DNA of 64,000 nucleotides from CBDFKY01 sp965248995 (GCA_965248995.1 CBDFKY010000004.1:62001-126000), one strand, 5' to 3'; positions 50,493 through 60,293 are shown, counted from the stretch's first letter. Made by a program: numbers and translations. Notes: a model not told the origin generated them from the letters alone.

Positions 50493-53400
50493 TGAAGCGG
50501 TTTCTTCGCGCCCTGCTAGCCATCTTGTGCATCCTCCTGCTGGCGCTGGGTGGGACGGCGCTGTTTCTCAGAAGCGATGGCGGTAAAGCCTGGCTGGCGC
50601 GGACCGTTTCCAGCCACGTGGCAGGTGTGACTGTCAGCGGTTTGCAGGGGGCTTTCCCGGATGATCTGCATATTGCCCATATCACCGTGGCAGATGCGCA
50701 GGGCGTATGGCTGGAAGTGACGGACGCGCATCTGGCCTGGCATCCGCTCGCGCTGCTGCACGGCGTATGGCGGATCGACACGCTGGAAGCGGCGGCGGTG
50801 CAAGTGAAGCGCAAACCCTTGGGGAAACAGGAAACGGCATCCACCACTTTTTCCGTTCCCACGTTACCTGATATTTACATTCGCGCGCTGACGGTGAAGG
50901 AAATACTTCTTGAACAGAGTGTTACGGGACATCGCCAACGCCTGACCATTTCCGGCGGGGGTGATGAAGCGGGTTTTGACCTTCAGGCGCGTACCTTGGA
51001 AGGAGCCGATACCTCGCTCACCCTCCATACGGTCTGGAAAGGAGGCTTGAAAGGGGACATTCATTTTGCCGAGGCACCGAGCGGGATCGTGGGTGCCTTA
51101 CTCACGTTGCCGGAAAATCAGGCGTTAAAACTGGCGATGCAGGCCGATGAAGCGGAAGGGGTCATCCATGTCCGCGACATGGAAGCCGATATCGGCAGTG
51201 CCCATATCGACGCGGAAGGCAGCTACGCACCGGCCGGTAAAACAATCGCGGCGGATTTCCGGCTCGGCGTACCGGATATTTCCCTGTTTTCCGGGCTGGC
51301 AGGAACGGCGCTTGACGGTGACATACGCGTCACCGGAAAAATTTCCGGGACGTTCGACGTGCCGCTGGTTCTGGTAAAAGCGGACAGCGACTCCCTCGCC
51401 ATCGGTGAAAACCGGTTTCATCGTTCCGTTATCACAGCACAGGCGCAACCACATGACGGCGGGGTGGCATTTCATGCCTTGGCAGAAACCGTGCGGGAGA
51501 ATATGCCGATCTCCTTGGAGATCGAAGGCATGAAAAAGGGAAAAACCATCGCTTTTCCCGCCTTTAGAGGAAATTACGGTGAGTATCACGCAAAGGGCCG
51601 CGGGCAAGTGGATCTCGATGCCCGGCAATTCAGCGTTTCGCTGGCGTCTGAACCATTTTCTCACCTCCTTGCGGGTGAAAAAGCTCTCTTTACCGCTACC
51701 GGTGAAGCCAAAGGCGGTTTTGATGCCTTCATTCTCAAAACCACCGCTCACGCCGACGCGCCGCAAGGAAAAGCGGTGCTGACCGCCGAGGGAAAAATAG
51801 TGGTGGGAGCCAAAACGTTCACCGGATCGTTGAGCGGGAATTTCCTCCGTGACGGACAACGCTTCGATGTGCAAACGCCGGTAGATATCACACCGGAAAT
51901 CATAAATTTTTCTGATCTCGCCGTGAAAGGCAAAGGATTGTCACTCATCGGCCATGCCGCCTGGCTGACAGCGAAAAAGCAAGCCGACGCTTCCATGGTG
52001 CTCAACGCGTCTGATCTCGCGCCTCTGGGCAGGCTGCTGAATGTAGTGCTGGGCGGAAAAGCAACGGCAAAACTCATTCTCCTACCACGGGAACGCCCGG
52101 AAGGCACCCTGGATGTTTCCGCTGACGGAGTGACCGTCGGTAATACGGTTATTGAACGGTTACGCCTGAGAGCGGCAGGTAACCAATCGGCGCTTTCCAC
52201 CCATGCGGATATTGCGGGAAATATCGCCAAAAAGCCCTTCAGTCTTTTACTGGACAGCTCCGGCACCCGGAACGACAAGACGACCGCCATCGGATTGCGC
52301 GCATTGTCCGGCCGCTTCGACGCCACCCCTTTCGCGCTGGTATCGCCGGTGACCGTAACGCTTGTTGAGGGGAGCGTGAACGTGCCGCCGACCGTCTTGA
52401 AGCTGGCGGACGGTACGCTGCAATTAAGCGCGCATACCACTTCTGACACCGTCAGCGCCGAACTGAAAGCGGCGCATCTCGCCTTGGAAAAACTGCCGCT
52501 TGCCGCATTGCCGCCGGGAAGCATCAACGCCACGCTTACCGTCTCCGGTAACCCCAGGGAGCCGAAAGCGTCACTGAATGCCAGCGGCAGCGCGCGGCCG
52601 GCCGACCTGCCGGTGAAGTATTCCCTGGACGGCCTCTGGCAGTCGGGCCGCCTAACATTTGCAGGGAAGGCGGCGGTGGAACGGGCCGTCCTTACGTTTC
52701 GTACAAGTTTGCAGGGCGGGTTCTCTCTTGCTCCCTTCGCTGTAGGCATAAGCGCCGATACGCCGCTTGCGGGTAAACTGGCCCTGAATGCGCCGCTGGA
52801 TATGTTCAACCCGTATATGCGTAGGGGCGGCATCAAGCTCGCCGGATTGATTGCCGGGGACATGACGCTTTCTGGCACGGTGGGGACGCCTGTGCCGAAC
52901 GGAAAATTCCAGCTTGCTAGAGGGACGATGGATCATCAGGAAAGCGGCTTATGCCTGCGCAGCCTGAGCGCGGTACTGCTGGCCGACCGCGAGCGCCTGA
53001 CGCTGGAAACGCTGCGGGCCACCAGTCCTACCGGTTCCGTTCAGGGAAAAGCCACACTCGCCCTGAAGGATGAAAAACCGCTTGAGGGAACGTTATCGTT
53101 TTCGCATATGGGCCTGTTTTGCGGCGGTCTGGCCAAAGGCCAGCTGGACGGCGAGCTCAAGGCATCCGGCAGCGTCAACGCTGCCCGACTGGCCGGTACT
53201 CTGACACTCGGGCCGCTTAACGTGCAGCTTCCCGGGCAAACGCCGGGGCAGGTACCCATTCCGCAGGTGGACGTGGTGAAAACCGGTGGCGCCCGTTCAA
53301 AAGCCACCGGCGCGAATGTACCGATGACGCTCGATATCGCCCTTGCCGCGCCGGAGCGTATTTTCGTGCGCGGACGCGGGCTGGATGCGGAGTTCGGCGG

Positions 53401-54031
53401 CAACCTCGCCATCAGCGGCCCCGTAAACGCTCCCGACATACGCGGCACGTTCAGGGCGCGGCGCGGGCGCTTCACGCTGCTCGACCGTGAATTGCAACTG
53501 ACGGATGCCAATCTGCGCTTCAACGGGCCGATTCCGCCTTCCCCTTACCTGGATATCACGGCGGCCACCACGGCGGAGAACACGACTATCCAGGCGCATC
53601 TTACGGGCCCTGCGAAAAATCCGGCGTTCGGTTTCAGTTCCACCCCCAGCCTCCCCAAAGACCAGATTCTGGCGCTGTTGTTGTTCGGGCGCACCCTGTC
53701 CACCCTCACGCCGTTCCAGGCGATCCAGCTGGCGCAATCGGTCGCGGAGCTTTCCGGTAAGACCAGCGGGCCCGGCGTACTCGGCACGGTACGTGGCGCG
53801 CTCGGGCTGGACAGGCTGGATGTGGGCAGCGACACCAAGAACAACGTGACCGTCGGAGCGGGAAAATATATTACCGACAAGGTGTATGTCGGGGTCAGTC
53901 AGGGGGCACAGCCGCAGGACCGCGCCGTTACCACGGAAGTTGAAATCACTCCACGCGTCTCCGCCACCACTTCCGTTGATGCGGAAGGGCAGCAGAGTCT
54001 GGGGCTGGAATGGAAATATGATTATGAATAA
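50492..54031 (+). CDS. tamB: TamB-like translocation and assembly module protein (AsmA-like)
   Basis: Encodes 1179 residues. One N-terminal membrane anchor (FLRALLAILCILLLALGGTALFL) is followed by a very long beta-rich region that forms a periplasmic hydrophobic groove, and the C-terminal DUF490 domain (RGRFTLLDRELQLTDANLRF, SPYLDITAATTAENTTIQAH, LPKDQILALLLFGRTLSTL). The protein ends with GLEWKYDYE, the type of terminal strand that docks to TamA. It spans the periplasm between inner membrane and TamA. Its undisturbed frame of 3.5 kb is evidence against widespread sequence error in this window. Confidence 0.94.
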   Translation: MKRFLRALLAILCILLLALGGTALFLRSDGGKAWLARTVSSHVAGVTVSGLQGAFPDDLHIAHITVADAQGVWLEVTDAHLAWHPLALLHGVWRIDTLEAAAVQVKRKPLGKQETASTTFSVPTLPDIYIRALTVKEILLEQSVTGHRQRLTISGGGDEAGFDLQARTLEGADTSLTLHTVWKGGLKGDIHFAEAPSGIVGALLTLPENQALKLAMQADEAEGVIHVRDMEADIGSAHIDAEGSYAPAGKTIAADFRLGVPDISLFSGLAGTALDGDIRVTGKISGTFDVPLVLVKADSDSLAIGENRFHRSVITAQAQPHDGGVAFHALAETVRENMPISLEIEGMKKGKTIAFPAFRGNYGEYHAKGRGQVDLDARQFSVSLASEPFSHLLAGEKALFTATGEAKGGFDAFILKTTAHADAPQGKAVLTAEGKIVVGAKTFTGSLSGNFLRDGQRFDVQTPVDITPEIINFSDLAVKGKGLSLIGHAAWLTAKKQADASMVLNASDLAPLGRLLNVVLGGKATAKLILLPRERPEGTLDVSADGVTVGNTVIERLRLRAAGNQSALSTHADIAGNIAKKPFSLLLDSSGTRNDKTTAIGLRALSGRFDATPFALVSPVTVTLVEGSVNVPPTVLKLADGTLQLSAHTTSDTVSAELKAAHLALEKLPLAALPPGSINATLTVSGNPREPKASLNASGSARPADLPVKYSLDGLWQSGRLTFAGKAAVERAVLTFRTSLQGGFSLAPFAVGISADTPLAGKLALNAPLDMFNPYMRRGGIKLAGLIAGDMTLSGTVGTPVPNGKFQLARGTMDHQESGLCLRSLSAVLLADRERLTLETLRATSPTGSVQGKATLALKDEKPLEGTLSFSHMGLFCGGLAKGQLDGELKASGSVNAARLAGTLTLGPLNVQLPGQTPGQVPIPQVDVVKTGGARSKATGANVPMTLDIALAAPERIFVRGRGLDAEFGGNLAISGPVNAPDIRGTFRARRGRFTLLDRELQLTDANLRFNGPIPPSPYLDITAATTAENTTIQAHLTGPAKNPAFGFSSTPSLPKDQILALLLFGRTLSTLTPFQAIQLAQSVAELSGKTSGPGVLGTVRGALGLDRLDVGSDTKNNVTVGAGKYITDKVYVGVSQGAQPQDRAVTTEVEITPRVSATTSVDAEGQQSLGLEWKYDYE

Positions 54032-54089
54032 AGATCCCCGGCAGGATAAGTCCTCATGCTGTCTCATATTGCAGGGGTTCCGTACGGAT

Positions 54090-54551
54090 TCAAGGCTGCA
54101 TCACCATCAATCCGAAAATGACCATGACCGCCGGAAAAGCCAGCAGTCCGAGAATGATCCACCAGCGGTCGTACTTTCAGTAAAGCTTCGGTAAGGGCTG
54201 GCCGGTTTCAAGCGCGGCTTTGGCCATATCTCGCATTTTAATCTGCATCCAGACGACAGGCAGCCAGCATGCGCCCGCGAAAAAATAAAGCATCAGCGCC
54301 CAGGATACCCATCCCTCGGTCAGCGGCAGGGACAGGCTCTGCGCAAGAATCAAACCGGTGACCAGCTGGAGGATGACGCTCGGCGTGGTGAACAGCCAGT
54401 CGGCGATGACCACGTGGCGGGTGGCGAAATAAATGCCGGCGATGTCCTTCCGGCGGTTGGCCATGAACATGTAGAACGCGCTGCCGAGGCCCGTGCCGAA
54501 AAGAACCGTCGAACTGAGGATGTGAATCAGTTTGAATAGCAGGTAATTCAT
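54090..54551 (-). pseudogene. DUF2269 family membrane protein with premature TGA
   Basis: The open part (54177-54551) gives 124 residues: LFKLIHILSSTVLFGTGLGS, YFATRHVVIADWLFTTPSVI, GWVSWALMLYFFAGACWLPV and MRDMAKAALETGQPLPKLY, typical of the DUF2269 integral-membrane family. It stops at TGA 54177-54179. The same frame then continues with KYDRWWIILGLLAF and PAVMVIFGLMVMQP to a TGA at 54090, restoring the missing final helix. The family usually has Trp at the interrupted position, so TGG to TGA is the simplest lesion. The truncated form lacks one helix and may be inactive. It is divergent from the DCC-DUF4166 gene by 17 bases. Confidence 0.8.
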
Positions 54552-54568
54552 GCGATACTCCTACCATC

Positions 54569-55594
54569 ATGCATCAAAATCCGCCAAATGATTTAATGGG
54601 AGACGTATATTTCGTCTATGACGGCGACTGCCCGATCTGCCATTACGCGGCGGAAGCGCTCCGCATACGCAAAGCGGTAGGGATGCTGCATCTCATCAAT
54701 GCACGTGAATGCGGCGGTCATCCGCTGCTCGCGGAAGTCAACGCTCAGGGCTATGATCTGGATCAGGGGATGGTCATCAAGTTCGGGGGGCGACTCTACC
54801 ATGGAGCCGATGCGCTGGGAATGATGGCACTGCTGGGTACGAACCAGGGCTGGTTCAACCGGATGAATGTCCTTTTGTTTCGCTCGAAGACGGTGGCCAC
54901 GTTGCTTTATCCTTCCATGCGAGGCATACGGAACCTGCTTATTCGCATCAAAGCCGTCCCGAAGATCCATAATCTGGCAGGCGGCGATACCCCCATTTTT
55001 CAACCGATCTTCGGTGCACCGTGGGCCGATATGCCGCCTGTCATGCACCGGCATTACGCGAACCGCCCTTATACGCATGACATCGTGCGCGTCGAGGGCA
55101 TCATGGAGATTACTTCGTCGCGCCTGATGCGGATATTTTCTGCTTTATTGAAACGTACCGGCCTGCTGGTTCCCTATGAAGGCACGCAGGTCCCGACCGT
55201 CGTGCAGTTTCGCAGCGAGCCCACCTCCCGCGCTTTCCATTTCGATCGGGAATTTCATTTTCCGGGGCGTCCTCCCTATCATTTCCGCTCCCGCATGATG
55301 CCGGCGGGAGGTGATGAGGTCACCGAGCATATGAGCCTGGGCATCGGCTGGCGCGCTGCATATGCGTATGCGGATAACAAAGTGACGCTTACCCATAAAG
55401 GCTATGTCTGGTGTCTTTTCGGTCTGCGGATTCCCATGCCGTTCCATCTGCTGTTCGGTAAAGGCTACGCCGAAGAAGAAGCGGCGGGTGACAACGGCTT
55501 TCGCATGTCCATGGAAATTCGCCATCCATGGTTCGGGCACATATACGGCTATAGCGGTATGTTTGAAGTGAAGGAGGTGATACGTGCGGCGTAG
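54569..55594 (+). CDS. fusion of a DCC thiol-oxidoreductase-like domain (DUF393) and DUF4166
   Basis: Encodes 341 residues; ATG 54596 is an alternative start nine codons later. Residues about 10-140 form a DUF393/DCC domain with VYDGDCPICHYAAEALR, whose CxxC-type thiol pair defines the family, and ARECGGHPLLAEV. Residues about 145-340 are DUF4166: FGAPWADMPPVMHRHYANRP, SEPTSRAFHFDREFHFPGRP and HPWFGHIYGYSGMFE. Both domains normally occur separately; DUF4166 is more often attached to or beside saccharopine-dehydrogenase-like proteins, and here that gene follows with an 11-base overlap. A membrane-lipid or thiol redox role is only a guess. Confidence 0.85.
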   Translation: MHQNPPNDLMGDVYFVYDGDCPICHYAAEALRIRKAVGMLHLINARECGGHPLLAEVNAQGYDLDQGMVIKFGGRLYHGADALGMMALLGTNQGWFNRMNVLLFRSKTVATLLYPSMRGIRNLLIRIKAVPKIHNLAGGDTPIFQPIFGAPWADMPPVMHRHYANRPYTHDIVRVEGIMEITSSRLMRIFSALLKRTGLLVPYEGTQVPTVVQFRSEPTSRAFHFDREFHFPGRPPYHFRSRMMPAGGDEVTEHMSLGIGWRAAYAYADNKVTLTHKGYVWCLFGLRIPMPFHLLFGKGYAEEEAAGDNGFRMSMEIRHPWFGHIYGYSGMFEVKEVIRAA

Positions 55595-56693
55595 GGTCCT
55601 TATTCTCGGCGGCTACGGTAATTTCGGCAAGCGTATCGCCCGTGCCCTGGTGAGGGCGGAAGTGCCGGTGATCATTGCCGGCCGTGATCGGGTCAAGGCG
55701 GCGGCGCTTGGAAGGGATCTGGGGTCTTTGGCAGAAATTGCCGAATTCGACGTCAATGTCAGGTTATCCGAGCAGCTTGCGTTATTAAAGCCTTGCGTTG
55801 TCATCAACACATGCGGGCCGTTTCAAACGTCCGATTACCGTATCGCCCAATGCTGCATCGAACAGGGGACGCATTACGTCGACCTCGCCGACGGGCGCGA
55901 TTTCGTGACCGATATCACCCGCCTAGACGCAGCGGCCAGATCTGCCGGAGTAAGCGTTGTCAGCGGGGCGAGTACGGTGCCGGGTCTTTCTTCCGCCGTG
56001 CTGGAGCATTACCGGCATGAGTTCAGCCATATCGATTCTCTGCGCTTCGGCATCAGCCCCGGACAAAAAGCGGAGAGAGGGCTGGCCACCACTCAGGGCA
56101 TCCTCAGCTATGTGGGGAAACCGTTGAAGCCTTTCGCCGGTCATCCCCGCGCCTACGGATGGCAGAATATCTACCGGCAACCCTATCCGGAACTGGGACG
56201 CCGCTGGATGGCCAACTGCGATATTCCCGATCTGGATATTCTGCCGCCGCGTTACGGCATCGCCTCCATCCAGTTCTCGGCGGGGCTGGAACTGGGCGTC
56301 ATGCATCTCGGGCTGTGGGCGATATCGTGGCTGGTGCGGCTGGGCCTGCCGGTCGACCTGCCGAAACATGCGGCCACGCTGCTCGCGATAAGCAACCGCT
56401 TCGACCGGTTCGGTTCGGCTGACGGCGGCATGCATGTCATCATGCAGGGTAGCGACACGCAAGGCGCACCTTATGAACGACGCTGGTTCATCGTCGCGAA
56501 GGATGGTTACGGGCCTTATATTCCTACCATTCCCGCCCTCGTGCTGGCTAAAAAGATTGCGTCGGGAGAAAAAATGGAAACAGGGGCTTATCCTTGCCTG
56601 GGAAGGGTAACGCTGGAAGAATATATGCGAGAGCTCCGGGAAATGCCCATCACCACCCATTCGCAAGGCGATAGTTTAAAAATACCGGCATAA
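55584..56693 (+). CDS. saccharopine dehydrogenase NADP-binding-domain protein
   Basis: Encodes 369 residues from GTG 55584, overlapping the DUF4166 fusion. It starts with a Rossmann fold (RVLILGGYGNFGKRIARAL, IIAGRDRVKAAALGRDLG), then VINTCGPFQTSDYRIAQCCI and THYVDLADGRDFV, landmarks of the saccharopine-reductase-like family. A hydrophobic segment (LGLWAISWLVRLGLPV) suggests membrane contact. Such proteins act on unknown substrates, often lipids, rather than on lysine. Overlap with the DUF4166 gene implies that the two products form one functional unit. Confidence 0.88.
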   Translation: MRRRVLILGGYGNFGKRIARALVRAEVPVIIAGRDRVKAAALGRDLGSLAEIAEFDVNVRLSEQLALLKPCVVINTCGPFQTSDYRIAQCCIEQGTHYVDLADGRDFVTDITRLDAAARSAGVSVVSGASTVPGLSSAVLEHYRHEFSHIDSLRFGISPGQKAERGLATTQGILSYVGKPLKPFAGHPRAYGWQNIYRQPYPELGRRWMANCDIPDLDILPPRYGIASIQFSAGLELGVMHLGLWAISWLVRLGLPVDLPKHAATLLAISNRFDRFGSADGGMHVIMQGSDTQGAPYERRWFIVAKDGYGPYIPTIPALVLAKKIASGEKMETGAYPCLGRVTLEEYMRELREMPITTHSQGDSLKIPA

Positions 56694-56818
56694 CGATTTT
56701 CAGACCGATGCGGGACGCTTGCCTTATCTCTCAAGATTACATCGGTTTAAGTGTTTGCACCTTGCTTTGCGGCGCATGCACTGGCACCATGGAGGGGAAT
56801 GGATGATTCACGAAAGAT

Positions 56819-58456
56819 ATGAGCGACGCAGCGGAGTCCCTCCCTTATTATGTGGACCATTTCCTGCGGGTGATCGACATGGTGGAAAACCAGTACGGAC
56901 ACTGGCTTTCGCCCGAAGAAACTTCCTATGTCGAAACCCTCCGTTCGCTGCCTAAACCGGCTTTTTATCTCTATGTCCGCTTAGCCAACCGTAAAGGGCC
57001 GTATTTCCGGCTTTCCAAACTGGCATATCCGGAGAGTGAGCCGATCATGGAGGCATTGGCCCCATTGCGTGCGGCGGGTCTGTTGTTACCGGGCGAGGCG
57101 GCATTGCTTACCCGTGAAGTGTGGCAGTGTTTCACCCATGTGGAACTACGGGAGATATATGGCCGTTACGCCGGAACCAAAACCACCTATTGCACTTGGG
57201 TGGAGGAATGCTGTGAAAGTTGGCAGGAGCGTTTATGTGAAAAACACCCGCTCATCGTGCTTTCCAGGGATGACCCGTGGCCCTTTCTGAAGTTTTTGTT
57301 TTTCGGGAAACTGACGGATAATCTTTCCGGTTTCGTCATTCAGGAACTGGGCCATGTCCTGATCGAGACGAAAACGTCCGTCCAGCTCGCCCCGTTTTTC
57401 ACACATCGGGAGGAAGCGGTTTCTTATTATACGATGTCCTGCCTTTATGCGGAGTTCAGAACCCTGCGTGAACATATGCCGGCGATCGCGCTGTTCGACT
57501 GGTGGAGCCGCCACGTGGCGGACCTCCTTCCCTTGCCGATGTGGAGCCAGTCGCTCTATGACCGGCTCGCCGCCAAGGTTGGCCGCATACTGGAGAGGGA
57601 ACACAAACATGCGGAGGCAATGACGGTGTACCGCAACGCTCATACGCCCCCCTGCCGGGAACGCCATGCCCGGCTTCTGGTGAAATCGGGAGAAAAGGAG
57701 GCGGCCATCGCCCTGTGTGAGCGCATCCTCGCCGACCCTTATGACAGTGAAGAAGCCTATAATGCCGCGTCGCTCCATAACCGGCTCCTGCTCAGGCAAC
57801 CGAGCGCCGCCCGTCGGCAGTTGAGGGCAACGAACAGCATTACGATAGCACCCGTCGGCCGGAACGTCGAACAGGCCGCACTGCGTCATTTCAAACTTCA
57901 GGGATGGGAAGGGGCGCATACCGAAAACTGGCCCTGGAACGCCTTATTCGGGCTGCTGCTCTGGGATATCATCCATGATCCCGCTTACGGCACGTTTCAC
58001 CATCCGCTGCAGGCGGCGCCCTCCGACATGCACCTGCCGGATTTCTATATGCGGCGCGCGTCCGCGATCGAAGAGCGGTTGACGTTGCTTGCGCGGCGTG
58101 AGGCGTGCCTGGGCTGGCTGTCGGAATGTTACGCGGCCAAGGAGGGCCTCGCCAATGCGTGCGTCAGCTGGCATGAGGATACGCTGGCGATGGTGGTCAA
58201 ACTGGTGGAATATGTGAGACCGGAAGCGCTGGCGGCGGTGGTGCGCCGTATGGCCAAGGATCCGCAGTGTCGCAAAGGCTTTCCGGATCTGCTGCTGTGG
58301 TGCGGCGATGCATACCGCCTGATCGAAATCAAGTCGCCAAACGACCAGCTTTCCGTGCAGCAATGGTACTGGCAGCGGTTTTTGGAGGAACATGGGGTAG
58401 ATGCTTCGATTCTGCGCGTTGAGTATGCGGCGGAAATGCTGGAGGCGGTATCATGA
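56819..58456 (+). CDS. FAN1-like structure-specific nuclease (VRR-NUC domain)
   Basis: Encodes 545 residues. The N-terminal half is helical; residues about 255-335 look like TPR-type helices (CRERHARLLVKSGEKEAAIA). The C-terminal part is the VRR-NUC nuclease: EQAALRHFKLQGWEGAHTEN, WPWNALFGLLLWDIIHD and the catalytic PD-(D/E)xK motif with Asp490 (GFPDLLLW), Glu503 and Lys505 (LIEIKSPNDQLS). FAN1 cuts 5' flaps and unhooks interstrand crosslinks. Its TGA overlaps the ATG of the photolyase (ATGA), which is a notable coupling of two DNA-repair enzymes. The start lies 125 bases after the saccharopine-type gene. Confidence 0.9.
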   Translation: MSDAAESLPYYVDHFLRVIDMVENQYGHWLSPEETSYVETLRSLPKPAFYLYVRLANRKGPYFRLSKLAYPESEPIMEALAPLRAAGLLLPGEAALLTREVWQCFTHVELREIYGRYAGTKTTYCTWVEECCESWQERLCEKHPLIVLSRDDPWPFLKFLFFGKLTDNLSGFVIQELGHVLIETKTSVQLAPFFTHREEAVSYYTMSCLYAEFRTLREHMPAIALFDWWSRHVADLLPLPMWSQSLYDRLAAKVGRILEREHKHAEAMTVYRNAHTPPCRERHARLLVKSGEKEAAIALCERILADPYDSEEAYNAASLHNRLLLRQPSAARRQLRATNSITIAPVGRNVEQAALRHFKLQGWEGAHTENWPWNALFGLLLWDIIHDPAYGTFHHPLQAAPSDMHLPDFYMRRASAIEERLTLLARREACLGWLSECYAAKEGLANACVSWHEDTLAMVVKLVEYVRPEALAAVVRRMAKDPQCRKGFPDLLLWCGDAYRLIEIKSPNDQLSVQQWYWQRFLEEHGVDASILRVEYAAEMLEAVS

Positions 58457-59988
58457 CGACCCTGCGTTTGATCCTCGGGGATCAGCTCTCGCACTCCCTC
58501 TCAAGCCTGCGGGATATCCGGCGATCTGACACGGTACTGATGTGCGAGGTGATGGAAGAAGCGAGTTACGTACCCCATCACCCCAAAAAAATTGCGTTTT
58601 TATTCTCCGCTATGCGGCATTTCGCGAAAGAACTGGAAAAGCGCGGGGCCACAATGCGGTATGTCACGTTGGACGATCCGGACAATACGGGCAGTTTCGA
58701 TGGTGAAGTCATGCGGGCGGTGGCGGATTGCGGGGCGAAAACGCTGATCGTCACCGAACCCGGTGAATGGCGGGTGCTGGAAAAATTCCACGCCTGGCGG
58801 GACCTGCTCGACATACCGGTGGAAATCCGTGAAGACGACCGGTTCCTGTGCAGCCTGAGCGAATTCAACCACTGGGCCAGGGGACGCAAACAGTTCCGCA
58901 TGGAATATTTCTACCGTGAGATGCGCCGTGCCCACGATATCCTGATGGAAAAAGGCGACAAGCCCACCGGCGGCAAATGGAATTATGACAAGGAAAACCG
59001 CAATCCCCCGACCAAGGGTCTGCGCTCGCCACCACGCGTTTCGTATAAGAAAGATAAGATCACATTAGAGGTGTTATCACTGGTAAAAGCGCGTTTCCCC
59101 CATCATTACGGTACACTGGAGCCGTTTCACTTCGCCGTCGACCGCACGCAGGCATTAAAAGAAGCGAAGCATTTCATAGATATTCTGCTTCCTTCTTTCG
59201 GGCAGTATCAGGACAGCATGGTCAGAGGCGAGGCGTACCTCTACCATTCGCTGCTTTCCGCTTACATGAACGCAGGCATTCTGCTGCCACTGGAGCTTTG
59301 CCGAATGGCGGAGGCCGCTTACCGTGAAGATAAAGCGCCGCTCAACGCGGTGGAGGGATACATTCGCCAGATTCTCGGATGGCGCGAATTCATGCGCGGC
59401 ATCTACTGGCATCACATGCCTGCCTACGCGGCGTTGAACACGCTGGAGGCGGCGCGCCCGCTGCCTGAATTCTACTGGAGCGGCGACACACGGATGCGCT
59501 GCGTGAAGGAAGCGGTGGCGCAGACTATGGAGCATGCCTATTCCCACCATATCCAGCGTCTGATGGTGACCGGCAACTTCGCGCTGATCGCCGGGCTTAA
59601 CCCGGAGAAAGTCTGCGCCTGGTACCTGACGGTCTATGCGGATGCGTATGAATGGGTGGAACTCCCCAATACGCTCGGCATGGCGCTGCACGGAGACGGC
59701 GGCATCTGCGCCAGCAAGCCGTATGCCGCCAGCGGCAAGTATATCGACCGGATGAGCGATTTCTGTTCAGGCTGCTTCTATGATCCGGCGGAGACACTCG
59801 GCGAGGAAGCGTGCCCTTTCAATTCCCTGTACTGGGACTTCATGGCCCGCCATGAGCCCCGTTTCCGCCGTTATCAGCGTCTTCCGTATATTTACGCCAC
59901 GTGGCAAAAAATGGGTGAGGAAAAGCAAGGGGCGATCCGCCGCAAAGCCGCGGCTGTTCTGGAGTCGATGGCGAAGGGTACGTTATGA
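58453..59988 (+). CDS. phrB: iron-sulfur bacterial cryptochrome/(6-4) photolyase (FeS-BCP, PhrB-like)
   Basis: Encodes 511 residues. An N-terminal domain (LRLILGDQLSHSLSSLRD) precedes the helical FAD-binding part. The four cysteines for the [4Fe-4S] cluster fall at 350, 438, 441 and 454 (DFCSGCFYDP, EEACPFN), the same positions as I recall for Agrobacterium PhrB. The His365/His366 pair (AYSHHIQRLMVTGNFAL) fits the (6-4) repair site. The enzyme repairs UV (6-4) photoproducts with light. It is translationally coupled to the FAN1 gene. Being intact, it may cover photorepair while the separate split photolyase at 20 kb decays. Confidence 0.94.
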   Translation: MTTLRLILGDQLSHSLSSLRDIRRSDTVLMCEVMEEASYVPHHPKKIAFLFSAMRHFAKELEKRGATMRYVTLDDPDNTGSFDGEVMRAVADCGAKTLIVTEPGEWRVLEKFHAWRDLLDIPVEIREDDRFLCSLSEFNHWARGRKQFRMEYFYREMRRAHDILMEKGDKPTGGKWNYDKENRNPPTKGLRSPPRVSYKKDKITLEVLSLVKARFPHHYGTLEPFHFAVDRTQALKEAKHFIDILLPSFGQYQDSMVRGEAYLYHSLLSAYMNAGILLPLELCRMAEAAYREDKAPLNAVEGYIRQILGWREFMRGIYWHHMPAYAALNTLEAARPLPEFYWSGDTRMRCVKEAVAQTMEHAYSHHIQRLMVTGNFALIAGLNPEKVCAWYLTVYADAYEWVELPNTLGMALHGDGGICASKPYAASGKYIDRMSDFCSGCFYDPAETLGEEACPFNSLYWDFMARHEPRFRRYQRLPYIYATWQKMGEEKQGAIRRKAAAVLESMAKGTL

Positions 59989-60171
59989 CGGGCTGCCGAT
60001 ATCATCGCGGGAGAACTCGCATATCTGGCCGGGGTGATAGCCGGTCGTTCCGGCGGGCACTTCCTCTATCCGTGCGCTGATGCTTTCTCCTTTGGAAGCG
60101 TCTTCTATCTTGACGACGAGTGTGACTCCTTTCACCGAAATCGTCACGGTATCGCCTGCGGTAAATTTCAT
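59983..60171 (-). CDS. small hypothetical protein (62 aa)
   Basis: Encodes 62 residues beginning MKFTAGDTVTISVKGVTLVV, with a good Shine-Dalgarno (GGGAGAG) before ATG 60171. The pattern of alternating hydrophobic residues and glycines (VKIEDASKG, VPAGTTGYHPGQICEF) suggests a small beta-barrel, possibly SH3/KOW-like. Its end overlaps the photolyase gene by six bases on the opposite strand. Family unknown. Confidence 0.55.
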   Translation of the reverse strand: MKFTAGDTVTISVKGVTLVVKIEDASKGESISARIEEVPAGTTGYHPGQICEFSRDDIGSPS

Positions 60172-60293
60172 GTTCTCTCCCTGAATATGGCAGAGATATA
60201 AACCACTTTAGTCTGATATCCGAAACAGAAAACAGGCGTTGCCGTATTCTTTTCTCATTTGAACGTAATCCTCCCGTCCTGCGAAGTTGCTGA

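Noticed and set aside
14463..54551. Possibility that TGA or TAG is reassigned to an amino acid in this genome
   Set aside because: Several frames are interrupted by TGA or TAG, but TGA is used as the normal stop in many clean ATGA overlaps, and frameshifts occur in the same genes. Decay explains the data better.
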